Assembly (NCBI GenBank): GCA_020740775.1
Contig: JAHEWK010000018.1
Location: 434,001 to 498,000, forward strand
DNA length: 64,000 nucleotides
Source: Ilyonectria destructans
Taxonomy: Eukaryota; Ascomycota; Sordariomycetes; Hypocreales; Nectriaceae
Direction: 5' to 3'
Numbering within the stretch: position 1 is the first letter of the stretch; every line of letters begins with the position of its first letter. Of this stretch, positions 33,191 through 42,682 are shown piece after piece. Position numbers and translations under genes: made by a program. Under the pieces are notes generated by a model. The model saw nothing but the letters and a program-made list of their open reading frames with translations, was not told the origin of the DNA and did not search any database.

Positions 33191-35115
33191 TTACGAACAA
33201 GCATTACCTTCTCCTTTGTAATAATAGAAGAGGGAAAACACAAAGAAGAACAAAAAAAGGATTTTCCACTCACAAATTGCGGCCAGCAATGCGAAAGCAC
33301 CAGATACTACCCACAAGTAGCGTAGAGAAGAAACATATGCTGTCTTCAAGCCGTGGGCTCCTGCACTAATTATCTGCGGCGTGACACCGGGTATGGAGGT
33401 CAGTGCAGCTTGGTCATTAGCGGAGAGCGCGGCGATGAAATCCGGCAAGACAGTCTGACTAAGGCCCAACGGAAGTACTGCATTCGCCACGTCCCGCGGG
33501 AGGTCCTTAGAGATGTGCGAGTTGAATACAGCATTGTAAATAGGCAAGGCGATCGATCCGCCAAGAGATCGTGTAGCAATAATCAAGCCACTTGAGATGG
33601 CAATATGGTCCGGTGGCGAGCTGAGCTGAGCCGCCGTGACTATGCAAACTAAACAGCCACCTATCCCAAGACCAAGAAAGGCTGGGTATCCCCAAGCGTT
33701 GGTTGAGCTGCTCAAGTCGACGGTAGCCATGAGAACTAGTACGGTTGTTAGTACCACAAAGGTAGATATACTCTGATGGAAAGCTATTTGCATCACACTG
33801 ACCGTCAAAGATTAGAAAAGCGACGAAAGATAAGACAGTTGGAGTTCTGATGTCTTTCCTCGCGGAAGAATAAGCAGCCACGCAGCTCGCGCTAAGGATG
33901 GCCGTGAAGAAGACGATACTGAAACGAAGGCCGACTCTCACCGGATCAGTTTCAAACAGGACAGACATTTCGAGCGCGAAAAAATTGTTAGCGGCGAAAA
34001 AGCTCATACCCTCGACGAACATGGCCAACATCGCAAGAGCGAAATTGCGGTCTTTCTGGAAAAGAGCGTGATGAAAGAGACCATTGCGCTTGTAGAAGCC
34101 ATTATGGATAGCGAGACCAAGGAGGAACGCAAGTCCCAGAACGAAAGGCGCAAGAATATGAGCATCCCCCCAAGAATAAGGGTTGTCGGACCAGGTTAGA
34201 GCCATGCCAAACAAGACTATCCCCGAGACAAGCAGGAAATAGCCTACCCAGTCGAGCCGCGCGAGTTTCTCGTTAAGCGTCAAGGAGAGTTGCAAAGGCC
34301 TCGGTGAAGGATTATATAGCAGGAAACAAACCAGAGCCGAGACACCCATTAGTCCGGCGCTGAGGTACCAATAGATTCGGAATCCTTCAGAGTGCTCCTT
34401 GATGATGACCGACCCGACCAGAAGACCGAAGGCCCCTGCCATATTGATTGCCACATTCATGCCACCTTGGGCTATGGGCCTGTAACGCCGAGGGAGGATC
34501 TCTGATGCGACGGCATATAGGAGAGGCTGAGTGCCAAATCCAAGGCCGCATATGGCTTCTCCGGCTATCGCCATTCCCATTGACGTAGATCGTGCGATGA
34601 TGATACTCCCAACGAAGCCGCAGAGGGCTCCAATGATGATGAACCATTTGCGACCCCAGAGGTCTGCTGCCTGTGAAAAGGGGGGTCCGAACACGCAGGT
34701 GAGGATAGCCAACACTTGAGAAAGCCAGATTTGTTCAGAGGATCCGCCCACAACTGCAACGACGTTTGAAGCAAACTATATTGTACCGGAAGACGGCCCA
34801 ATAGTCAGCTTTAACGGTCCATCAAACGATCAAGGGGAATAACAAATGGATTACTTACAGCACCGGAACCGACTAAATTTAAGATCTGGGTGGCCGTGAT
34901 GAGGGTGATGGACTGAAGGAGGATTAATAAAAGGTTCTCAACATGTATGTCGTTCAAGGGGGGCGACCACTCACCAGGTAAACCAGAGCAGTTCTTGGGT
35001 GCAAGCCATGATAATTGTCAGTCTCATCCGTATTCACCCTGCTGAGATCAGCTATCAGTGGGGACGAAGGTGAGGTGACCAATTCGACACACGTAGGGCT
35101 CTCTTTGTTGGACAT
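33191..35115 (-). CDS. TRI12-like major facilitator efflux pump, 570 aa
   Basis: Minus-strand exons 35115-34975, 34912-34859, 34775-33803 and 33735-33191 (1713 nt; introns 62, 83 and 67 bp). The order of blocks fits the 14-helix fungal TRI12/siderophore-type pumps: first helix at SITLITATQILNLVG, then GGSSEQIWLSQVLAIL, DLWGRKWFIIIGALCGFVG (the MFS signature loop), GEAICGLGFGTQPLLYAVAS and the RSLGGSIALPIYNA region. Such pumps export trichothecenes and related toxic small molecules. The last 30 residues are unusually aromatic (ILFLFFFVFSLFYYYKG) instead of the hydrophilic tail usual in the family, so the 3' end may be altered or a last splice missed. It is divergent from the DAPG-hydrolase-like gene. 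Confidence 0.83.
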
Positions 35116-35557
35116 TTTGTTTACGGCCAGCACACAAGCACGATAGAGTTGAGTGACGTTACGACGCAAATTTTGACAAAGGGGAGGGGCGCCTTTTATC
35201 ACAAGTCTTCGTTGATTGCCCCAGCATGGGACACCGAACCTTCCCTACTCTCTTCTAAGTCGGGTTCTTGCTTTCCCCTCATCTCGTGAGGGCGGCGGGA
35301 CCTTCCTTGCCTTCCCCACACGCCCGGTGGAGAAGGAGCGGTGGGGGTGCTCGCTTGGTGGAGAAGGAGACACAACGGCGGGGGCGCTGGTAATCTCGGT
35401 AAAGAAGATCTTCAGCTCCCTTGGCTAGGTGACCTTTATATAAATACGTCGCTTGATTCCTTTATCGAGTAATAGTCCTCAAAAATCTTATCGGGTATAA
35501 CACGACTTACCTCTACTTCTCATCTTCTTTAGTCTTGTTTAGACCACTTTCCCTTAA
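35116..35557. promoter_or_regulatory. Shared divergent promoter of the pump and DAPG-hydrolase-like genes
   Basis: Only 442 bp separate the two start codons. On the plus side a TATATAAATA box lies at about 35437-35446, roughly 110 bp before the hydrolase ATG. The middle is G/C-rich with repeated CGGCGGG-type words, which could be regulator sites; no specific operator can be named. Confidence 0.55.
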
Positions 35558-36362
35558 ATGGCGGAAGCTGTCTACATACCGCCGTTGAGCGAGTACCAGC
35601 CGACCCAGCGGCCACAAGCACTACTGCTCAAGGATGCGCCGTTGCTACTGCAGCATGACTACCTACCACTGGAGGCCGGTTACGCTGTCGCGCCCGACGG
35701 CATGCATCACGTCGCTGTTTCAACCTACATGCGGGGCTGTTCCGGCGAGATGATAGACTGGTGGTTCAGCTGGATGCACGACACTCATCAGTACAAGTTA
35801 TGGCATCCGAGGGACCACGTCTTCTCGGATTGGAAGGGTCCCACTGGGAACAGTTCGTCCTATATTGGTAAGTTTCTGGAGTTTATTATTCGCTTTTTCG
35901 TTTCTTTCTAACAAGAGGCTCTCCTCTGAATCACCAGGCGGCCAGCATCAAGTGCATGAATATATCGGCGGGCAATTCGCCAAGCTGGCAGTCTCCTTCA
36001 AGGATCCGTCTGTATACTTCGGAGCCAACTGGGAGGAGGACTTCAGGCGCGCCGGATACTCAACCGCTGTTTGCGCACGAACAGGCGACTTGAAAGATGA
36101 CGGCTCGATCACATATTTAGGTTATCTGATCCACCTGATCAAGGAAGAACCAGATGGCTGCCGCATGCGCTCTCGTTTCTGGATGGGCGACGTTGACGGT
36201 ATTACTGAGCCCGAGAAGCGAGCGGCCCTTACGCCACCAAACATGTTGGCTGGATTAGTGAAGCACGCCACGGAAGAAATGGCCATTCTAGCTACTCGGC
36301 TTCCCTCGTTGTACCTCGATTTTGGCCCTCAGGCTACAGGCTCGGCGAGAAATTGGTCATGA
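35558..36362 (+). CDS. DAPG-hydrolase (PhlG) domain enzyme, 244 aa
   Basis: Exons 35558-35867 and 35938-36362 (735 nt; 70-bp intron). Family blocks are clear: SGEMIDWWFSWMHDTHQYKL, WHPRDHVFSDW, then HEYIGG, VCARTG and GCRMRSRFWMGD near the C-terminus. PhlG cleaves 2,4-diacetylphloroglucinol, an antibiotic of pseudomonads, to the monoacetyl form by hydrolysing a carbon-carbon bond; the family is zinc-dependent, and the conserved His/Glu residues in these blocks fit metal binding. Fungal members presumably act on phloroglucinol-type or other acylated polyketides. Start and splice were set by homology of the blocks and by phase. Pairing with an efflux pump suggests a resistance or catabolic unit. 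Confidence 0.78.
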
Positions 36363-37551
36363 AGGGGGTATGGCTATCTTTTGTTAATGGATTAGCTAGA
36401 GATAAGCGGAGCCAGAAGCAACATTCTCAAGATTGTTCTTTTTTTGAGGAGGGACAAGCATTGTCAAGTTTTAGGTGCTCCATGACGGGACAGGGAGTCG
36501 AGCAGAGTCTGTCTATATCCCATGCGTGTTAATTCCTGTGTCATGTATCGTTTCAATCGGCTTATCTGGGATAGTTGCCAACAATTTGGGTTAAGCAGTA
36601 TTGGATTTATTAAGAGGTTAGGGTGCCCTAGTACACACATACCCAGAGGGGGGACTAGAAGCTCAACAGTAAAAAAAAACACCAACAATAGTATCAACAA
36701 TACAGACTATATACCCAGTCCATTCAAAGGTCAACAGTTTACTCAGACAGACTAAAGTTTCTAGTCTAACTGGTTACCTTTTGCAATACCTTAATAAGCT
36801 GCAGTAACAGCTGCATCTTGAAAAAGCTAGATCTGCAAATACGCATAATACTTTCTCAATATTAACATTCAAGGCACTATTGTCAGCGTTTTACGGCCAG
36901 GTAGATACAGCGACATTGTAACGGAAAGAAATATAATCTGCCAAGGCAATTCTATGATTACTTCTACTCAGGAATATATCATCAGATGGCTCGATAGCGA
37001 TCTCAAAGTGTACAGTGGTGATGCGGGTAGGAGGCTATCTTTCTAATTCCTGAGTCAGTACTTCACTATGGTCAAGGCTGTCCACTCCATTGAGGGCGAG
37101 CTGCTGCTGTCACAAAAAATTTTTATTAAAAAAAAACAGTTTTCTTCACAATTTAAGCATTTTAATCCCGTCAGTACTTCACAAATTGACTTAAACACCA
37201 AGCCAATGTCGTATCACCTAAAGCAAAGTCGTTGCAGTTTTTTATGCTACCCTACGCTTCAATCTCCTCCTCTCAATAAATCTGAGCTCAGCATATCATT
37301 CCTATTATTCACAAGGCTTCATCGAAATCTTCAAGTCTGTCAGCCGACTAAGCCATGCAAGTGACTAACCAGTCAGCGCTAGGTTAATTCGGAATAAGCG
37401 AACTTCCAATCGACATGTGAATCGGATCTAATTAAAGAGTCGGCGACTAAAGTTCTGCCCTAGTAGACCGCCTCGTAGTCCTTCAGTTCAATGGTGAGTC
37501 ATTTAATAGGCCCTTCTTTCTTATCGTTTGTCCTCAAGCCTTTCATCAATA
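36363..37551. other. Intergenic region containing one copy of a dispersed repeat
   Basis: Holds repeat copy A (36608-36834). A minus-strand open frame at 36464-36700 partly overlaps it and has no recognised domain. 37100-37370 is AT-leaning with short frames only. No gene supported. Confidence 0.45.
36608..36834 (-). repeat. Dispersed repeat, copy A (least RIP-damaged)
   Basis: Reverse-complement match to copies B (40175-40405) and C (46395-46620) over the full length of about 227 bp, from AGATCTAGCTTTTT to CTAACCTCTTAATA in their orientation. Copy A keeps CpA and TpG dinucleotides (CAGCTGTTACTGCAGC) where B and C have TpA (TAGCTATTTCTATAGC). The element type is not identified; it may be an LTR or end of a transposon. 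Confidence 0.85.
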
Positions 37552-39492
37552 ATGGCAACCATGTCCCCGGGCATCTATCAACCCCTTAGCAGCGACTCTA
37601 GAAGTATGCGAGTTGTCCGTCTCGCGCCATCAAGCAACTTCGGGCACATTTCCATCACTGCACAATTGACTGAAACAACTTGGGATCAATATAATTACGA
37701 AGCTCTGAGCTACTGCTGGGGCAAGCCTGACAAAAGCAAAACTATCCTTCTCAACGGAGAACAATACCATGTCACAGAAGATTTGCATGATGCGTTGCAC
37801 GAGTTCAGCCTGGCGGATACCAGCAGAGCATTATGGGTAAGCTTCTAGAGCCAGAATTACTTGTCGTTGATATCTAAGTGTGAAGATCGATGCAATTTGT
37901 ATCAACCAGGAAGACCAGCAAGAGAAGAGTAGTCAGGTGCAGAGAATGAAAGAAATCTATCGCAACGCCAAGGCTGTTCTTGTATGGGTTGGCAAAGCAA
38001 AGGATCACACCGGCTTGGCGTTGAAACAAGCGAAAAGACTACTCGCCTGTGATGATTTTGACACTCAGCAAGCGATCTGGAGCGAGCCGGATGAGTGGAT
38101 TAAAGGCCTCAACGAAATCATCACGAGACCGGTACGGCAGATATTGAACTCAAAGTGCTTGTAGATGCTGACGAGTGCGAGTAGTATTGGTCTCGCGCCT
38201 GGACAGTGCAGGAAGTTGTGGTTTCAGAGACCGCATTGCTATATTGCGGTTCTCACGCCCTGCCATTCTTCGAATTTTCATGGTTCTTGCTTCAACAAAC
38301 GACACGAAACCACGTAAAAGTCGGATATGCTATGTCTAGCTATTTGGAAACGATTTTCGAAATGCGAAAGGCCTCGTATCAAGACCCACCAGCGGGTCTC
38401 TTTGGGCTCGCCTACAAACTTCGTCACCGCCAATGCAGCGTTTCACACGACAGAGTCTACGCCTTCCTCGGGTTGCTGAAATCCACAGAAATTCTTAACA
38501 CGGGGGAGTTCTCGGTCGACTATACCATGGATGCTGACGAGCTGTGGATGACATTTGCCAAAGACACCATGTCCAGATTTAACACGCTCATCCCACTCAT
38601 ACTCGCCGAGAATTCTCGGTCTTTGGAGGCGCGTTGGTGCTACGACTGGTCAAAAAAAGCGTACGAACCAAATTCCCACCTGCACGAAAGACTCTTGTTT
38701 TGGACAGGAGGGCTCGATAGTCCCAACTTCTATCCTCTGCAATCGCCCAGTCATTCAGCGGCAGACGGATTACCGGCACGTATTCGAGTCGACACAGGGG
38801 CACCGTCCGTCGTATCAGCTCAAGGCTTCGCAATCAGCAAGATCATCAAGACCGGAACCAGTGTGAGCTCGTTCCTGATTGGTTTTGGACGGCCCAACTA
38901 CGTCCATCTTTTCAAGGAATGGGAATCTCTAGTTGGAGGTCCTTGGAAGGATCCACAAATGGCAAAGAAATTTGCGCGCACCGTCACAGGTGGCTCCTGG
39001 CCCAAGGAGCCAGAGGATTGGAGGGTATGGAATACCAAGGATTACTCGGAAAAGGCGTGGAGCTTAGCTTGGATCGGGAAGGAGTCCTTTCAAGACCACA
39101 CTTCAACAACAGGCTACGAAATGAGTCGCCATCTTGAACTCCCGGACACCGACGATCATTCAAGATACAATCGCATTAGGGACGACGCTTGCGAGGGGCG
39201 AAGGATCTTCTTACTAGAGAATGGAGACTTCGGCCTTGGCCCAGAAAGTACCCAGGTTGGGGACGATGTTGTGATTCTTCTAGGCAGTCACGTTCCACTT
39301 GTTTTACACAGACGTGATCATAGTCGCGTTCTCCGGAGGTTAGTTGATTTGGAGAACAAGAGAAAGCTCTTTAAGTCTACCTGGAAACTCGTCGGCCAGG
39401 CTTACGTACATGATTCAATGAATTATGAGGGCAATCTGGAACAGGATATTCATGATGGCCGAGTAGTTCTTGAAGAATATCTTCTTGATTAG
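37552..39492 (+). CDS. HET-domain (heterokaryon incompatibility) protein, 612 aa
   Basis: Exons 37552-37836, 37886-38131 and 38185-39492 (1839 nt; introns 49 and 53 bp, phase 0). All three HET blocks are intact: YEALSYCWG (residues 49-57), IDAICINQED with the following EK...QVQRMKEIY (from residue 96), and YWSRAWTVQE (from residue 178), split exactly by the two introns. The C-terminal 420 residues have no further domain that I recognise. HET proteins trigger programmed cell death when incompatible strains fuse and are related to TIR-type immune effectors; most family members lack a proven partner. The first ATG in frame after a TTG-led extension is used. The gene borders a RIP island on its 3' side. 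Confidence 0.9.
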
Positions 39493-39640
39493 CGCCCAGT
39501 CCTCACTTAGCGGCTATCTCAGCACTTTTAATAACTATTTTGGCCGCGAGATCTTCAGCCCCTTTCCTGTCCTTAGTGTAGACTGCTTTATCTATGTCAT
39601 TTGACACGTTAGTTAAAGCCCTATAGGCAGAAGCTTGTTT
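39493..39640. other. 3' flank of the HET gene
   Basis: Short normal-composition spacer before the AT-rich island; no gene. Confidence 0.35.
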
Positions 39641-40740
39641 TCTAAGAGAATAAACACGCACCAAATATAACTAATGGATATATACTGTTGAAATTAGTAG
39701 AACAAGCATTATGTTGCTTAACGAAGTAAATGGAAGTAAGATAACCTTAATATATAATAACCGCCCTTCCCTAAAACTTTTACCTGCAGTTAACCTTCTA
39801 CCTAGAAACTCTCTGCCCCCAGATAACTTATACAGCTAAATACTGAGTATTATCTAGCAGCTCTAGTAGCTCTAGTAGCTATACTTTATTCTAGCTTATT
39901 CTATTAATCTCTTTATTATTAGTCTTATTAATTATAGTATTTATAATTATATTTTAAAGAGCATTAAATTTATCTTATTATTTATAATAAAAGGTTTTTA
40001 AATTCTTATATTTGGTGATAATACAAATAATCTAATAGTTTAATTAAATTAAATTAATGAAGTTTAAATTATTAAGTTAAATTAATTAGATTTTAATTTT
40101 AATTAAATTCTTAAAATATAAATTTTACTTTAATATTAAAAATAAATTATTTATTTATAAAGAATATTTTCCAGTAGATCTAGCTTTTTTTAAGATATAG
40201 CTATTTCTATAGCTTATTGAGATATTAGCAAAAATAACCAGTTAGACTAGAAACTTTAGTCTATTTAAGTAACTACTAACCTTTAAATAGACTGAGTATA
40301 TAGTCTGTATTATTAATACTATTATTAGTATTTTCTTTTTACTATTAAGCTTTTAATTCTGCCTCTAAATATATATATACTAAAGTACTCTAACCTCTTA
40401 ATAATAAGAAAATAATAATTACTATATAGTAATACTTTTAATATTAAGTATAATACTTTCTATCTATCTTTACTATTTAAGAATACTATATAATCTTAAT
40501 TTTTTTAATAATATTAAGTAAGCTAAAAAAGCTAAATATATAATAATACTCTTTTAGAAAAAGTAATATATTTAATAGAAGTACTTAAATTATATATTAC
40601 CATAAATCTTATATTTTATAAAACTCTCATAAGGTTTTCCTCTATTAAAAGATATTATATTATTAAGTAATTAATAGTAGAAAAAGAAGAGTAGAAATTA
40701 GAGGCTAAATGTAAGATATATCAGTAGGGTAATCACATGA
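39641..40740. repeat. AT-rich RIP-type island containing repeat copy B
   Basis: About 1.1 kb of TpA-rich, stop-filled DNA. It contains copy B of the dispersed repeat (40175-40405) and, at about 40465-40530, words shared with the island at 7.9-8.05 kb. No open frame survives. Confidence 0.75.
40175..40405 (+). repeat. Dispersed repeat, copy B (heavily RIP-damaged)
   Basis: Aligns along its whole length with copies A and C. Nearly every CpA/TpG position of copy A is TpA here, the hallmark of RIP read on both strands. Confidence 0.85.
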
Positions 40741-41411
40741 AACCTTACTGTAGCTGCACCTGCTGCCTCTTAGCCTGAAGATCGTTCTGTTAATTAGTAG
40801 CTGCAGGTATTTCTTCCTGAGCAGCTGTTGGGGCGGCTGCCGGAGCGGCTGTGGCGGCTATAATGTTTACAATCGGAAAGTAGAACTGCCTTAATAGTTG
40901 TGTAAAGGAGGTTTGAGCTTGGACCGGATACCAGAGGCTGGCCCGGGCCTGCTTGCTCGTGGCTGCGTGGAGCTGGTTGCAGTGAATCTTACAGAGCTTC
41001 TAGTTGAGGGTGAGGAAGCTGGAGTATCTTCGGCATCGAAAGTTGTGGCGGATTGGCAGCTCAGCAATAGGAGGAGCTATTGGCTTGTCTGGCAGCTTCC
41101 TTCCCTCTCCTCATCGCTGCCAGCGGGGGCCTTCTAGATCTAGACTCTGTTGGCTGTAGTAGCTGTGTTAGACAATTGGCTCCACAGGGATTATTGATGG
41201 CACCAGTTAATTGATGAGAATTATCTAAGGAACAAAAGAAATTGAACAGCCGTATGCTCACGCGCAGCTATTTAAGCTCATGTCGTTAGGATTGGAGTCC
41301 TTGACGTGACAAGCCGGATATGAAACCGGAAACACGACCCCAAGGTTCGGGCCGCGTTTCATATCCGGTCGCACGGCCCTCTAAAGCATAGTGGAGCCTG
41401 GTGGTGATGTG
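40741..41411. other. Transposon-derived flank without a gene, with a 13-bp inverted repeat
   Basis: Returns sharply to normal GC. Only short open frames occur. CCGGATATGAAAC (41314-41326) and GTTTCATATCCGG (41356-41368) form a perfect 13-bp inverted repeat around a 29-bp loop. Confidence 0.5.
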
Positions 41412-41636
41412 TTACAAGCTGGCTAGACCTTGGCGCGCTGGCTGGTGAAGCTCGGGGTGATGCTTGCGTAGGTGGTCTGGCAGGTTGGTCACAGCATAGC
41501 CATGGACTGTACAGACGAGGCCTTGGTACTGAGGGTGGTATAAGAGCCAGCTGCTGCTGCCAGCCGAAATCCCACTTGGCGGCTGGAGCTGGTTATCCTT
41601 CTCCATCCCGGGCGAGGTGGAATTAGATATATACAA
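41412..41636 (-). pseudogene. OrsD-like (DUF3505-type) zinc-finger fragment
   Basis: The minus-strand frame contains YHPQYQGLVCTVHGYAVTN followed by LPDHLRKHHPEL, the first C-x2-C/H...H-type finger of the OrsD-like family (the usual form is an aromatic-rich lead, LVC..C.YAV, then HL..HH). Here one finger cysteine is replaced by His (CTVHGY), and the frame stops shortly after, at 41412. Proteins of this family are multicopy in ascomycetes and often linked to transposon-like genes. This is a fragment, not a gene. Confidence 0.55.
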
Positions 41637-41760
41637 TAGAATGGAGAGGGGAAAGGAGAGGGGAGAGGGGAGGGAGGGGGGAAATAGCTAGACCTCTCTT
41701 CCTCCCTCCTCCCCTCTTTCCTTCCTTCTTCCTTGCGCCGCCCCTTTTTTTTCTTTAAGA
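41637..41760. repeat. Purine tract followed by pyrimidine tract
   Basis: 41640-41685 is almost pure G/A with several GGGG runs. After a short AT joint, 41692-41735 is almost pure C/T. The two halves are roughly complementary and form an imperfect inverted repeat; G-quadruplex or triplex folding is possible. Confidence 0.7.
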
Positions 41761-42682
41761 GAGAGAGAATGGTGGGGGCTTTTTGGGCTTTCTTTTTCCT
41801 AACCCTCAGCTGTGTCGCCCGTCAAGGACAAATGGTCATCCAAGGACACGGCTGCAGCCAATGGTGCCGCCGGAAACGGTCATCCTGCGACGAAAAGCGG
41901 AGGCCGGTTGACCCAGGATGACGGCGGACTCGCGGTTCGAATTAAAAGGTCGGCGCGTTTGTCATTGCACACCATCGGGATGCAACCTTTTCAAGATCGC
42001 AGCCTATGAGTAAACTCTTTGTGCCGAGACTGCCGATCCAATGTTCAGCTCAATACGATGGCGCCGACTATTTCAGCCACAAGGTAGCAATGCCTTTAGC
42101 TGAAAATAACATTGATCGGCGAAATTGGTAACTTAGCTGGATTGATATCCTACGCCTAGAGCGAGTGGGCATTGCTATAAAGTATCTCTCTCACACGATG
42201 GAATAGGAGAGGGCGCATTATTAGTTATCTAACAGGCTCAGTAGACTGTGAGCGCAGGGCAACCCGAGTCAAATGGAATGTGAGGAGAACCGTTATGAAA
42301 GTGTAAATCTGTTCAAACCATGCATCAGTAGTTTGAGGGGGATGGCAATTAACCTCTCTGTATATCTATTCACTCTCGACCGTTCAGCTATTCTTAGCAA
42401 CTCACGCCACAGTTGATATGTAAATGTCATTGGATGCGCCCAAAGCACTAAGGTCGTGACGGTGGTATTGACTGAGACACATGCGCCTCAATGACAGTCT
42501 GGACCAATGTCGAGTTTCGGCATTCAAGCCAGTGTAGCCACCCAAACGTTGGAGGTGTAGCCGACCACCCAGTTTGCCTTACGAATATATATGACATTTA
42601 ATGCCTTCCCGAAGCCCCAAATCCAAAATGCAGAACTCATTATTCTTTATCTGCCCAATACTACAGTTCCACACAAGACGCA
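41761..42682. other. Intergenic region and promoter of the 578-residue membrane protein gene
   Basis: No gene seen; short overlapping open frames only. An ATATATAT TATA-like stretch lies at about 42585, roughly 95 bp before the ATG at 42683. Confidence 0.4.
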
